A stretch of DNA of 64,000 bases from Actinomyces ruminicola (GCF_900103885.1 NZ_FNIM01000014.1:1-64000); one strand, 5' to 3'; shown: positions 18,130 through 27,603, numbered from the stretch's first letter. Notes: a model not told the origin generated them from the letters alone. Numbers and translations: made by a program.

Positions 18130-19563
18130 TCACTTGACCTTCTTGACCGGGTAGATGGCAAGTGCCGCCAGCAGCAGCATGACCATGGCGAATACGTAGA
18201 TCATGCGGTACCCGGCGGCGCCGGCAATGCGTGCGACCAGCTGACCGGCCACCACGGGGGCCAGCATCTGACCGATGTTCGTGGCCGCGTTGGCCACGCC
18301 CAGGTCGCGGCCCGCGGCCTCCGGGTCCGGCAGGACATCGATGAACAGGGCCTGGTCCACGGTCATGAAGGCGCCGAAGGCGAAGCCCGACAGGGCCGAC
18401 ATGATCAGCAGGCTCGCAACCGTGGGCCAGACGGCGGGCAGCGCATACAGCGCCATGAGCGCGAAGGAGGAGTAGATGACAAAGGGCTTGCGGCGCCCCA
18501 GCTTGTCCGACAGCCGCCCGGAGACGAGCATCATGATGATCATGCCGGGCATGGCCACCAGGCTCAGGATGGGGACCATGGCATTGGCCTCGGCCTGGGT
18601 CAGGGCGGGGCGCACATAGGACTGGAGGATGTACAGGTTGAAGGTGGTGGAGGAGGTGTAGCCCAGCATCATCAGCAGGCGGGCGAACCACACCCAGCGG
18701 TAGTCGCGGTCGCGCAGGGCGATGGTGAAGCCGATGACAAAGGCCATTACGTCGAAGTGCGGCAGTTCCAGCTCCTTGGAGGAGCGGTCCTTGGCCAGCA
18801 GCACGAAGCAGGCGGCGCCGAAGGACACCAGGATGGCGAAGATGTAGTAGGCGTCCAGGCCCATGGCGTTGAAGGCATTGCCGGCGACCAGCGATCCTGC
18901 CAGCATGCCGACCATGGTGCCGATGCCGGAGAAGGCGGAGACCGTGGCCAGCCGGTTCTCCGGGGTGCGGTCGGCGATGGTGGTGACCAGCGGTGCCTGC
19001 ATGAAGTTCAGCGCGACCTGCGCCACCACCCAGAAGATCGTGATCAGCAGGATGGTAGTGGAGTAGCGCAGCCCGATCATGAGCAGCGCACCGACGAACC
19101 CGCCCGAGCAGATCCAGAAGGAGCGGCGTCCCCAGCGCGACTTCCAGCGGTCGGAGATCACGCCGACGATCGGCTGGGCGAACATGGTGAAGAGGGATCC
19201 GACGGCGCTGACCACGGACATGGCGCTCGCACGGGCGCCGTCGTACTGGTTGTAGATGTCCATCAGCTCGGCGGCGTCCGCCCCGGTGTAGGTGCCGGAG
19301 GCGAGCTGCTGGAGCACCTCTGAGGTGACGTGCGGATAGTCGCCGAAGTAGGCCTGGAACTCCACCATCTGCACCTGGTTGGGCAGCAGAATGCCGGGAA
19401 TGGCGGAGTAGCACGAGAACAGGAACATGCCCGCGATCGTGTAGGCGAACAGGTACTGGTAGAACGGGCGCCCGCCCAGGTACTTCATGGAGGTGCCGGG
19501 GCGGGTGGGCTCCTGGATATTGGGGTCCTTGCCCACCTGCGGGACCGTGGATGGTTGGGACAT
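18130..19563 (-). CDS. MFS permease, glycoside-type, in rhamnosidase operon
   Basis: A 477-residue membrane protein with 12 hydrophobic segments. The loop motif [16 protein letters not shown] resembles the sugar/glycoside (GPH/SLC45-like) branch of the MFS, and a second loop has [14 protein letters not shown]. It lies 32 bp downstream of a GH78 rhamnosidase and directly upstream of two esterases, so the probable cargo is a rhamnose-containing oligosaccharide or glycoside brought in with protons or sodium (inference). The start ATG 19563 has AAAGGAG 6-8 bases upstream. A similar permease sits at 27736-29103 beside a GH1 glucosidase. Confidence 0.85.
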   Translation of the reverse strand: MSQPSTVPQVGKDPNIQEPTRPGTSMKYLGGRPFYQYLFAYTIAGMFLFSCYSAIPGILLPNQVQMVEFQAYFGDYPHVTSEVLQQLASGTYTGADAAELMDIYNQYDGARASAMSVVSAVGSLFTMFAQPIVGVISDRWKSRWGRRSFWICSGGFVGALLMIGLRYSTTILLITIFWVVAQVALNFMQAPLVTTIADRTPENRLATVSAFSGIGTMVGMLAGSLVAGNAFNAMGLDAYYIFAILVSFGAACFVLLAKDRSSKELELPHFDVMAFVIGFTIALRDRDYRWVWFARLLMMLGYTSSTTFNLYILQSYVRPALTQAEANAMVPILSLVAMPGMIIMMLVSGRLSDKLGRRKPFVIYSSFALMALYALPAVWPTVASLLIMSALSGFAFGAFMTVDQALFIDVLPDPEAAGRDLGVANAATNIGQMLAPVVAGQLVARIAGAAGYRMIYVFAMVMLLLAALAIYPVKKVK

Positions 19564-19595
19564 GGGAACTCCTTTGTTCTCGTGTGGATGTTTGC

Positions 19596-22595
19596 TCAGG
19601 TCACCAGGTGGTGGCGGCCGTGGGACAGCTCGATGGGCTCGCCCTCCTTACCCGGCAGGGTCACGCGCGCTGTTGCCCCCACGGGGACGACGACGTCGAG
19701 CTCCATCCGGCCCTGCCCGGCCGCGGCCGCCTGCGCGGACGCCTCACGGCCGGCCTCGTCCACCAGCCGCCAGGACACTGCGGCCCAGCCGCAGGGGGTG
19801 CGGTGCACGGCCTCGGCGCGGGTCAGCCCGCCGCCCGGCGTCGGGGCCACCTCGATCACCCGGTAGCCGGGCTCGGCGGGTGCCAGGCCCGCGACGCTGC
19901 GCTCCAGCCAGGCCGCCACCGCCCCCAGGGCGTAGTGGTTGAAACTGGTCATGTCGCCGGGGTTGATGCTCCCGTCCGGCAGCATGGAGTCCCAGCGCTC
20001 CCAGGTGGTGGTCGCTCCCATGGCCACCGTGTACAGCCAGCTCGGGCACGTCGTGGTCAGCAGTAGCCGGTAGGCGGCGTCGGCGTGACCTGTGGCACTC
20101 AGCGCCCCGGTGAGCACGGGCGTGCCCGCGAAGCCGGTGGACACATGCCCGCCGGAGGCCTCCACCAGCTCCGCCAACCGGTTCCCGGCGAATTCGCGGG
20201 CCTGCTCGGAGCCGGTCAGGCCGAAGGTGATCGCCAGGGCATAGGCGGTCTGGGTGTCGGAGGTCATGCGCCCGGCTCCGTCGGTGAAGCGGGCCCGGAA
20301 GCCCTCCCCGATCGCGTCCGCCAGGGCGGCGTAGCGGGCGGCGTCGTCGTCCTCGCCGAGCACCGCCGCCCAGTGGGAGACGATCCGGGCCGAATGGGCG
20401 AAGAAGGCGGTGGCCACCAGGTGCGGCTCCGTCATCGCCTGCATGGGGTTGTCCGGCGGGGCGGAGGGATCCAGCCAGTCGCCCAGCTGCATGCCGGAGT
20501 CCCACACGTGGTCGGCGGCGGCCAGCGAGTCCACCAGGTCCACCCACGCCTTGGCGGAGGCGTACTGCCGGCGCAGCAGACCCCGGTCGCCGGTGGCCCG
20601 GAACAGCTCCCACGGCACCACGGTGGCGGCGTCGCCCCACACGGCGGCCGGCCGCGGCGGCGTCCACAGGCCGCCCGGGATCACCGGCACGTACCAGGTG
20701 ACGGTGCCGTGCGCCGCCTGCTCCAGGGCCAGATCCGCCAACCAGGAGGACAGCAGACCGGTACAGCAGTAATGGAAGGCGGCGGTGGGGGCGAAGGCCT
20801 GGATGTCTCCGGTCCAGCCCAGGCGCTCGTCGCGCTGCGGGCAGTCGGTGGGCAGGGCCACGAAGTTGTCCCGCATGGACCAGCGGGAGTTCTCGTGCAG
20901 GCGGTTCACGCGGGCATCGGAGCAGTCGAAGGCTCCCAGGCGCTCCATGTCCGTGTGCACGACCACGGCGATGATTGCCCCGGCCTCAATGTCCCGCTTG
21001 GCGGCCTCCGCCCCGCCCGGCCAACCGGACACGTCGGCGTAACGGAAGCCGTGGATGGTGAAGGCGGGCTCCCACTCCTCCACGCCGTCGCCGACCAGGG
21101 TGTAGCGGTCGGTGGCGGCGGCGCCGCGCAGCGGGCGCGTGCCCAGTTCGCCGTCCTCCAGCACCTCCGCGTGACGCAGAGTCACGGTGGTGCCGGCCGG
21201 GCCTGACACGCGGATGCGCAGCCGACCGGAGATGTTCTGGCCGAAGTCGATCAGCGCCCGCTCTGGGGCGAGCTCGATCTCCGCCTCTCCGATCGACATC
21301 GCCCGCCGCTCCAGCACCGTGACCGCCACCGGCAGCAGCGTCTCCTGTACGCGCACGGGGGCATCGACCGGCATGATCAGGCGCTCGGCGTCCGAGGCGC
21401 CCACCGCCACCGGCGACCAGTCGGCGGCGTCGAATCCGGGGGAGGACCAGCCGGGGGAGGCCAGGCGGGCGTCCACGGTCTCGCCCTCGTACAGGCCGGT
21501 GAACAGGATCTCCCCGGCGCCCGCCCGCCAGTCCGGGCCGGTGGCGATCGTGGTGCGGCTGCCGTCGGCGTGGGTGAGTTCGAGCTGGATGATGGCGGCG
21601 ACGTCGTCGCCGTACAGGTTGCGGTAGCCGCCGTCGAAGCCGATGTGCCCGCGGTACCAGCCGTCGGCCAGCTGCGCTCCCAGGGCGTGCGGGCCGACGC
21701 CGTCGCCGGCGGGGGAGGAGTCCAGCAGCTGGGTGGTGACGTCGTAGGCGCGGGCGATCAGCCGCTGGCCGTACACCGTCCATCCGGGCACCAGCTCGTC
21801 CGCCCCGATGCGGCCGCCGTCGAGCTCGGCGCGGATGAGCCCGTGGGCGCTGACGTAGGCGCGGGCGGCCACCACCGGGCGGTCGACCGTGAACTCGTGG
21901 CGCACGCGTGGCGGACGGCGGTCGCTCTCGGGGTTCTCCGGCCAGGCGGGGCCGACCGGCAGGGCCTCCCAGTCGGAGGCGCCGAGCAGGCCGGCCTCGT
22001 AGACCACCGGCGCGGACCAGTCGGTGGTGGCGGGCAGCGCGGTGGCCGGGGCAGTCGCGGATGCGCCCACGGCGACGCTTCCGGTCACGCGCACGCGCAC
22101 CGCCACGCGCTCGCGGGAGGCCAGCGGGCCGGCGGGCCACTCGGCCAGGACGCCGTCGGGGCTGGCGAGTGGCAGGGTCTCGGGTGCGGCGAGCGGGTTG
22201 CCCGCGGCGTCGGTGCGGGTGAGCTCGGCCTCGGCGGCGGTGGGGGACCAGCCGGCGGGGGCGGTGGGGATCTCCCAGGACAGGCGGGGTGTGGCGGAGG
22301 CGCCGCCCAGGACGTCGCCGGGCAGGTACTGCTCGAACTTCAGGTGGGTGGGGGCCGCCAGGTCGCCGACGGGGTCGAGCAGGCCGGCGGCGGTGATGGT
22401 GGGCTCGGGGACGGCGGGGCGGGCGTGGGGGAGGGAGTTGGTGCCGGGCGCGCCGTGGGCCTGGGCGATCGGAACCTCGGGGAGTGGGGGCTGCGGCAAG
22501 AGTGCCGGCGGGGGTGCGGGCGAGGCCGGGGCCTGCTGCGGGGCTGCGGGTGAGGCCGGGGCCTGCTGCGGCGTGGGGGAGGTCTGCGTTGACAC
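19596..22595 (-). CDS. Alpha-L-rhamnosidase, GH78 (copy 1)
   Basis: A 999-residue GH78 enzyme, normal for the family, releasing terminal alpha-L-rhamnose. An unusual Pro/Ala/Gln-rich leader of about 50-80 residues (repeated QQAPASPA) precedes the beta-sandwich domains. The (alpha/alpha)6 catalytic domain shows TDCPQRDERLGWTGDIQAF near residue 585, with the general-acid Glu, and TTWERWDSMLPDGS near 867, with the general-base Glu. No signal peptide, so it acts in the cytoplasm. Start GTG 22595 has GGAG 9 bases upstream; the frame continues to a TTG at 22643, but that lies inside the operator. First gene of an operon with an MFS permease and two esterases. Likely controlled by the LacI-type operator at 22631-22642. 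Confidence 0.92.
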   Translation of the reverse strand: MSTQTSPTPQQAPASPAAPQQAPASPAPPPALLPQPPLPEVPIAQAHGAPGTNSLPHARPAVPEPTITAAGLLDPVGDLAAPTHLKFEQYLPGDVLGGASATPRLSWEIPTAPAGWSPTAAEAELTRTDAAGNPLAAPETLPLASPDGVLAEWPAGPLASRERVAVRVRVTGSVAVGASATAPATALPATTDWSAPVVYEAGLLGASDWEALPVGPAWPENPESDRRPPRVRHEFTVDRPVVAARAYVSAHGLIRAELDGGRIGADELVPGWTVYGQRLIARAYDVTTQLLDSSPAGDGVGPHALGAQLADGWYRGHIGFDGGYRNLYGDDVAAIIQLELTHADGSRTTIATGPDWRAGAGEILFTGLYEGETVDARLASPGWSSPGFDAADWSPVAVGASDAERLIMPVDAPVRVQETLLPVAVTVLERRAMSIGEAEIELAPERALIDFGQNISGRLRIRVSGPAGTTVTLRHAEVLEDGELGTRPLRGAAATDRYTLVGDGVEEWEPAFTIHGFRYADVSGWPGGAEAAKRDIEAGAIIAVVVHTDMERLGAFDCSDARVNRLHENSRWSMRDNFVALPTDCPQRDERLGWTGDIQAFAPTAAFHYCCTGLLSSWLADLALEQAAHGTVTWYVPVIPGGLWTPPRPAAVWGDAATVVPWELFRATGDRGLLRRQYASAKAWVDLVDSLAAADHVWDSGMQLGDWLDPSAPPDNPMQAMTEPHLVATAFFAHSARIVSHWAAVLGEDDDAARYAALADAIGEGFRARFTDGAGRMTSDTQTAYALAITFGLTGSEQAREFAGNRLAELVEASGGHVSTGFAGTPVLTGALSATGHADAAYRLLLTTTCPSWLYTVAMGATTTWERWDSMLPDGSINPGDMTSFNHYALGAVAAWLERSVAGLAPAEPGYRVIEVAPTPGGGLTRAEAVHRTPCGWAAVSWRLVDEAGREASAQAAAAGQGRMELDVVVPVGATARVTLPGKEGEPIELSHGRHHLVT

Positions 22596-22630
22596 GGTGA
22601 GGCTCCGTCTGCGGTGACGAGGGAAGGTGT

Positions 22631-22673
22631 TGAAACGACTCAAAGGTTAATTGCCGCGTGACCGCCGCGTCAA
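22631..22673 (-). promoter_or_regulatory. Promoter and LacI-type operator of the rhamnosidase-1 operon
   Basis: On the minus strand: -35 TTGACG (22668-22673), an 18-bp spacer, -10 TAACCT (22644-22649), then TTGAGTCGTTTCAA directly downstream, overlapping the expected start of transcription. The operator matches the palindrome found at the same place in the promoters at 26637-26690 and 41142-41192. All three spacers are 18 bp. Repression by a LacI-family protein would block initiation. Confidence 0.75.
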
Positions 22674-22701
22674 TGGGGTGCGTGAGCGCTTACGGTTGGG
22701 C

Positions 22702-22812
22702 TCTACTACGCCACTTCCCCGTTGGGTACGCCGGTTAGCGGTCTGCTGCAGGCTCCGGGGGCGTACAACCGACGGTGAACTGGCGGAGTAAACGTCGAAC
22801 CGGCGTAGTAGA
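22702..22812. repeat. Inverted-repeat element, CTACGCC family (copy 1)
   Basis: Perfect 11-bp outer inverted repeats (TCTACTACGCC at 22702-22712, complement at 22802-22812) bound 111 bp. ACGCCGGTTAG lies just inside one arm and AACCGGCGTAG overlaps the other. The second family member, bounded by AACCGGCGTAG and CTACGCCGGTT, is at 52319-52449. No coding sequence. Together with the GH43 remnant and 23-bp array, it occupies the 1-kb gap between two rhamnosidase genes. Bases 22813-23150 hold nothing else I can identify. Confidence 0.6.
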
Positions 22813-23151
22813 CGCACTGCGGGGGTAGGCAAAAACAAACCTGCAGTGTCGGCGTCTATAGCAACGGCCCGGTAGGCGAGCTGCCTCAGTGAGGACATCG
22901 TCCAACCGGTGGCCGTGAGGATCTCACCGGGCATGTCTGTGGAAGGCGGCCCAACGGCGGCGGTTTGCCGGGACGCGACTACGGGTGCGCCCAGCGCTAT
23001 GCCCGCCCGCGGGCGGCAAGGCGGCGGTTGGTGGGGACGCGACTGTTGGCGCGCGGGGTTGCACGCAGCGGCTGTTGTCGGGAACTCTGCTGACCCGCAG
23101 TGTTTGTTGATATTACGCGGAAAGTCGAGACAGGCTGGAAATGGATGATGA

Positions 23152-23190
23152 TGCTCCCGTGTGCGGCGGAGTGCTCGTTGCACACGGGAG
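23152..23190. repeat. CTCCCGTGTGC hairpin (copy 1)
   Basis: An 11-bp perfect stem: CTCCCGTGTGC (23154-23164) pairs with GCACACGGGAG (23180-23190). The 17-base string TGCTCCCGTGTGCGGCG (23152-23168) is identical to the first arm of the stronger hairpin at 32157-32205. Intergenic, no U-tract. Confidence 0.65.
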
Positions 23191-23228
23191 GCGAGCCGCG
23201 AGTCTCAGCCTGTCCGCGTCTAACTCGC

Positions 23229-23461
23229 CTACAGCGGCCGGTAGCTGAGGCATTCAGCCGTCGCGGTTCCGCCGTGCATGCCCACGACCCGGTCGGTGGA
23301 GCCGTAGGCGACCTCGGTGGACAGGTGGCGCCCGTCCAGTCGGCCCAGTCCAGGGTCGTGACCGCCTCGGCCTTCCAGGTCAGGCGGCAGGCGCCGTCCT
23401 CGTCCCAGTACAGGCCCGGGTCGATGCCGGGAGTGTCCGCAACCAGCACCGGGTCGGACCA
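23229..23461 (-). pseudogene. Remnant of a GH43-type glycosidase
   Basis: In one minus-strand frame, WSDPVLVADTPGIDPGLYWD followed by EDGACRLTW is a near-perfect match to the substrate-binding block of GH43 arabinofuranosidases/xylosidases. A shift to the next frame then gives STDRVVGMHGGTATAECLSY and a stop at 23229-23231, resembling the end of the beta-sandwich domain of the same family. The N-terminus, most of the propeller and a continuous frame are missing. This is a deletion and frameshift relic of a third class of glycosidase in the cluster. Confidence 0.7.
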
Positions 23462-23530
23462 GCCGGCGGCGGCGGGGCGACTTCTCCTTCGGTGCTGGCG
23501 CGGTGTCCGGGCGCTTCCGCGGCCGGGCCG

Positions 23531-23600
23531 ACGCCATATCGACCGATTTCGGCACGTAACTTCTACCGATTTCGGCACGTAAGTTCTACCGATTTCGGCG
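23531..23600 (+). repeat. 23-bp phased repeat array 1 (three units)
   Basis: ACCGATTTCGG starts at 23542, 23565 and 23588, always 23 bp apart, with CACGTAACTTCT or CACGTAAGTTCT between. The left border is CGCCATATCG and the right border is CGAGGGG. It ends about 40 bp from the stop of the rhamnosidase at 23638. The same array occurs at four other intergenic sites in the window. Confidence 0.85.
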
Positions 23601-23637
23601 AGGGGTGGCGGGTGGGGATGTTGGAGTAGGTGCGAGC

Positions 23638-26616
23638 TCAGCCGCGTTGGGCGGCGGGGACAGGCTCTGCGTGCGGGGCCACTTCGGAGATGACCGCCTC
23701 CAGCGCCGCCCTGGCCTCCTCCATGCCCGGGATGAAGCTGTACATGGTGGCCGCCCCGGGCACGACCCGCACCGTGGAGTCGAGCTCGTGCTTGAGGAAG
23801 TTCGTAAGTGTGGCGGCCGGGTCGGCCATGTAGGCCCCGTGCTTGCCGCGCACCGCCTCCACCACGCGACCCCACGCGGACTCATCATCGATCAGGTCGC
23901 GCACGGTGCGGATCGCGTCAGCGCCGTTCCGCGTCTGCGGCACCGTGACCGTGCGCTCGTGCAGGCCGTGCCCGAGCATCTCGGGGGCGGCCCCGGGCAG
24001 CACCAGCTCGGCGCTCGCCCCCACCGGCACCTGCACGCGCACGTGCAGCGCCTCGCCGTCGAGCTCCCAGACGACGCGGGCCGTGCCCAGCGGCAGCCGC
24101 CGCACCGCGCTCGCGGAGGTGAAGCCGTTGCCGACCTGCGGGGCCACCCGCAGCGCGCGCCCGCCGCCGCCGACGACGTCCAGCCCGGCCAGGTCCGTGA
24201 TCAGCCACTGGGTGACGGCGCCCAGGGCGTAGTGGTTGAAGCTGGTCATCTCCCCGGGGTTGATGTCTCCGTTGGGAAGCATGGAGTCCCAGCGCTCCCA
24301 GATGGTGGTGGCCCCCATGGTCACCGGGTAGAGCCAGCTGGGGCACTGCTTCTCGAGCACCAGGCGGGCCGCCGTGGCCGCCTGCCCGCCCTTGACCAGG
24401 GCGGTAGGAACTAGCGGGGTGCCGACGAAGCCGGTGGAGATGCGGAACGAGCGCAGCCGCACCAGGTCCGCCAGGCGCTGCCCGGCCCCGGACACGCGCC
24501 GCGGCGTGTCCAGCAGGTCCCAGGCCAGCGCCTGCGCGTAGACGGTGGCGCAGTCGGACAGGATCAGCCCGTCGGCGGTGACATAGGCGTCCAGGTAGGC
24601 ATCCCGCACGCTCGCGGCCAGCGCCTCGTAGTGGGCGGCGCGCTCGGCGTCGCCCAGGATCGCGTAGGCGCGGGCGGTGATGCCCGCACTGCGGGCGAAG
24701 TAGGCGGTGGCGACAACCTCCGGGTCGGCCTTGGCGGCGCCCGGGTCCTCCGGCGGGGCGTCGGGGTCGAGCCAGTCGCCGAACTGGAAGCCGCCCCGCC
24801 ACAGGTGCGAGTCGCCCGCCACCGCATCGACGCCGTCGACGAAGCAGGCCATCGCCTCCGCGCTCGCGGCCAGCACGGCGGGGTCTCCGGTGGCCTCGTA
24901 CACGGCCCACGGCACCAGGGTGATGGCGTCGCCCCAGGCGCAGGTGAGCTTGTTGCCCTCCAGCACGTCGGGGACCACCACCGGCAGGGCCCCGTCGAGC
25001 GTCTGCGCCGCGGCCAGGTCCTTCGTCCATGAGCTCAGGAAGGCGGCGGCGTCGTACAGTGACATCGCGGTGGGGGCGAAGGCGCCGATGTCGCCCGTCC
25101 AGCCCAGGCGCTCGTCGCGCTGCGGGCAGTCCGTGGGCACGGTGATGAAGTTGTCGATTGTGGACCAGCGGGTGTTCTCCACCAGCCGGTCCACCAGCGG
25201 CTGCGAGCTGGCGAACCAGGCGCCCCGCTCCATGCCGGCCGATACGACACGTGCCGTCAAGGACGCCAGCAGCGCGTCGTCGTCGCCGGGGAAGCCATCG
25301 ACCTGTACGTAGCGGAAGCCGTGCTGGGTGAGGGTGGGGGTGAAGACCTCGGGCCGTTCGGTGGTGCCGGTGCCCGCGAGGGTGACGTGGTCGGTGCACT
25401 CGGCGTTGCGCAGCGGGCGGGTGCCCAGCTCGCCGTGCTCCAGGACCTCGGCGTGGCGCAGGGTGATCACGTCCCCGGCGCCGCCGCCCGCCACGCTCAG
25501 GCGCATGTGCCCGGTGAGGTTCTGCCCCAGGTCCACGATGCGCCTGCCCGACGGCGTGGTGATGACCTCGATCGGCCGCACCTCGCCGATGACGGTGGGC
25601 AGCGGCAGCGTGGTCGGCTCCAGGGCCGCCCCGGGCAGGTCGAGGACGGCGACCGGGGACTCGGCCTCCGGCGCTCCGAGCGCGGGCAGGCGCAGGTCGG
25701 TGGACTGGCCGTTGTACAGGTCGTTGGCGGTGATGTTGGAGGGGCGCCAGGTCCAGTCGGCGTCGGTGCCGACCGCGGTGGTGTCCGCTCCGTCGCTCAG
25801 CTCCACCTGGGCCAGCAGCCACAGGTCCTCACCGTAGACGTTCTCGCGCATCGCCCAGGTCAGGTGGCCGCGGTACCAGCCGTTGCCCAGGACGACGGCG
25901 AGCTCGTGCTCTCCCGGGGTGAGGATGGTGGTCACGTCGTGGGTCTGGACCAGGATGCGGCGGGAGTATTCGGTCCAGCCCGGGGCGAGCTCGTCGGTGC
26001 CCACCTTGACGCCGTCGATGAAGGCCTCGTAGGTGCCGCCGGCGGCCAGGTGCAGGCGGGCGGAGGTGGTGCCCGCGGGGACGCTGATGCGCCGCACCAT
26101 GACCGGGGCCGGGTCGGTGCGCTTGTTGCCGGGAGCGGCGATGGGGCGGGCGGACCAGTCGGCGCGCTCCAGCAGCCCGGTCTCGACGACGGCGGGAGCC
26201 GACCAGGGGGACCAGGCGCCATCATCTCCGGCCACTCGCACCCGCCACACGGCGGCCTCGCGCGAAGCCAGCGGCGCGGCGGGCCAGGGCACGAACAGGG
26301 AGTCGGGGCCCTCTGTGACGCAGACTTCCGTGCTGTTGGGCAGGGTGCCGACGGCGCCGCGGGCGATCTCGATCTCGGCGCGCGCCTGGGTCCAACCGGC
26401 GGGGGCCGTGGGCACCTCCCAAGAAAGCGCCGGTGCGGAGCCGGTGCCGCCGAGCACCGGCCGGTCGGGGCGGTGGTGGTCCACGCGCAGCCGCACCGGC
26501 GCGGCGAGGCGGCCGACCGGGTCGATGACGTCGGGCGCGGGCGCGGTGAGGAGGTCGGCGCCGCGGGCTGTGGGGGAGGTCGAGGCGGCGGGTTGGCTGG
26601 AGTGGTGAGTGGACAC
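23638..26616 (-). CDS. Alpha-L-rhamnosidase, GH78 (copy 2)
   Basis: A 992-residue GH78 enzyme without a signal peptide. The catalytic domain has TDCPQRDERLGWTGDIGAF near residue 500 (general acid) and TTIWERWDSMLPNGDINPG near 775 (general base), the same subtype as copy 1. Beyond the usual end it carries a C-terminal extension of about 100 residues (MADPAATLTNFLKHELDS...) that the other copies lack. Start GTG 26616 has GGAG about 8 bases upstream and gives the same V-S-T start as copy 1; the ATG at 26649 lies within the operator. It seems to be a single-gene unit, controlled by the operator at 26637-26648, and is not followed by a co-directional gene. Confidence 0.92.
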   Translation of the reverse strand: MSTHHSSQPAASTSPTARGADLLTAPAPDVIDPVGRLAAPVRLRVDHHRPDRPVLGGTGSAPALSWEVPTAPAGWTQARAEIEIARGAVGTLPNSTEVCVTEGPDSLFVPWPAAPLASREAAVWRVRVAGDDGAWSPWSAPAVVETGLLERADWSARPIAAPGNKRTDPAPVMVRRISVPAGTTSARLHLAAGGTYEAFIDGVKVGTDELAPGWTEYSRRILVQTHDVTTILTPGEHELAVVLGNGWYRGHLTWAMRENVYGEDLWLLAQVELSDGADTTAVGTDADWTWRPSNITANDLYNGQSTDLRLPALGAPEAESPVAVLDLPGAALEPTTLPLPTVIGEVRPIEVITTPSGRRIVDLGQNLTGHMRLSVAGGGAGDVITLRHAEVLEHGELGTRPLRNAECTDHVTLAGTGTTERPEVFTPTLTQHGFRYVQVDGFPGDDDALLASLTARVVSAGMERGAWFASSQPLVDRLVENTRWSTIDNFITVPTDCPQRDERLGWTGDIGAFAPTAMSLYDAAAFLSSWTKDLAAAQTLDGALPVVVPDVLEGNKLTCAWGDAITLVPWAVYEATGDPAVLAASAEAMACFVDGVDAVAGDSHLWRGGFQFGDWLDPDAPPEDPGAAKADPEVVATAYFARSAGITARAYAILGDAERAAHYEALAASVRDAYLDAYVTADGLILSDCATVYAQALAWDLLDTPRRVSGAGQRLADLVRLRSFRISTGFVGTPLVPTALVKGGQAATAARLVLEKQCPSWLYPVTMGATTIWERWDSMLPNGDINPGEMTSFNHYALGAVTQWLITDLAGLDVVGGGGRALRVAPQVGNGFTSASAVRRLPLGTARVVWELDGEALHVRVQVPVGASAELVLPGAAPEMLGHGLHERTVTVPQTRNGADAIRTVRDLIDDESAWGRVVEAVRGKHGAYMADPAATLTNFLKHELDSTVRVVPGAATMYSFIPGMEEARAALEAVISEVAPHAEPVPAAQRG

Positions 26617-26636
26617 GAGCATCTCCGGGTCGTCGT

Positions 26637-26690
26637 TGAACCGTTTCACGGATTGTCGGGAGCGTATGCGTGGTTCCGGTCGCGTGTCAA
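26637..26690 (-). promoter_or_regulatory. Promoter and LacI-type operator of rhamnosidase 2
   Basis: On the minus strand: consensus -35 TTGACA (26685-26690), 18-bp spacer, -10 TACGCT (26661-26666), then TGAAACGGTTCA (26637-26648) beginning 12 bp after the -10. The 12-base operator is identical to that in front of rhaM (41142-41153), in the same orientation relative to the gene. This links the two transcription units to one regulator. Confidence 0.8.
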
Positions 26691-26848
26691 CCAGGACGGA
26701 AGTGTCAAAAACGATGACAAGCGCCGGCTTTCCGGTCTGACGGCGCGTGGCGAAACGTTGCTGTTACGGGGATGGCCGGTTGCATCTGGGGTGTCGGCGA
26801 CGCGTTTGCCATCAATCCTGACGTTCTGCCCCGCGGCGGGCGGTTGCG

Positions 26849-27457
26849 TCATGTTTGGCGCAGCCGGTTGGCGAAGTCGCGGATGACGGCGGCCATGTCC
26901 ACGCCGCGGTCCAGCAGCCACTCCGTCTGCACGCCCTCGATGAGTGCCGTCAATTGTGTGGCGGCCAGGTCCAGGTCGATGTCGTCGCGCAGGTGTCCGG
27001 CGTCGCGTTCGCTCTGGAGGTCGGCGCGCACCGCCGCCCGGAAGCGCCGCGCCAATCCGGCGATGTAGTCGTGGGCGGGATGGTCGGGGTTGACCGCCTC
27101 GGCGCGCATGACGGTGTCCAACTGGATGAGGCCGGGGATGGCGGCGTTGTGCTCCATGATCAGGGGGAGTGCCTCCAGGAGTCCGTGCTCGGCGAACAGG
27201 CTCGCGCGCCACTCGGACTCGGTCTCCTCGCGGCGTATGAGGACGGCCTCGAGCAGTTTCTCCTTGTTTCCGAAGTGATGGCGCAGCAGGGTGTGGCTCA
27301 CCCCGACGGCGTCGGCGATCTGCCGCAGGGAGAGGTTGTTGTAGCCCTGCTCGGCGAAGACCTCCATGGCGGCGTCGACGATGGCGGCGCGACGCCGCTC
27401 CCCGTTGGCGTAGCGCGTGCGCCCGTCGGGCGGGGCGACGGCGTCTGAGTCGGGCAC
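26849..27457 (-). CDS. TetR/AcrR family transcriptional regulator
   Basis: A 202-residue regulator. Residues about 20-66 form the TetR DNA-binding domain (AAIVDAAMEVFAEQGYNN, then LSLRQIADAVGVS and HTLLRHHFGNKEKLLEAVL). The C-terminal helical domain (about 80-202) should bind an inducer. Start GTG 27457, with GGAGGT about 10 bases upstream; a longer frame to 27607 would run into the divergent promoter region. It is transcribed away from the MFS permease at 27736, and the 278-bp space between contains the permease promoter, so it most likely represses the permease-GH1 unit in the absence of a glycoside. This role is inferred from position. Confidence 0.87.
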   Translation of the reverse strand: MPDSDAVAPPDGRTRYANGERRRAAIVDAAMEVFAEQGYNNLSLRQIADAVGVSHTLLRHHFGNKEKLLEAVLIRREETESEWRASLFAEHGLLEALPLIMEHNAAIPGLIQLDTVMRAEAVNPDHPAHDYIAGLARRFRAAVRADLQSERDAGHLRDDIDLDLAATQLTALIEGVQTEWLLDRGVDMAAVIRDFANRLRQT

Positions 27458-27603
27458 GGCCAACCTCACCTCCGGGCAAGTTGCTGTTCTCGGGCGCGTG
27501 GGCCAGGCGGGTGCCGCCGGGCCCGGCACCAGCCTAGATGATTGGTTTCTTGAGGGCGTGGTGGGGGTGTCTGTGGTGCGGTGGCCCATCGCGGAGACAT
27601 GGA

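Noticed and set aside
23536-23600. CRISPR array at the 23-bp repeats
   Set aside because: Units are only 23 bp apart with the spacer itself conserved, so there are no variable spacers, and no cas genes are present.
26617-26649. ATG 26649 as start of rhamnosidase 2, and TTG 22643 for rhamnosidase 1
   Set aside because: Both lie within the operator at the presumed transcription start; GTG codons just downstream have good ribosome sites and give matching N-termini.
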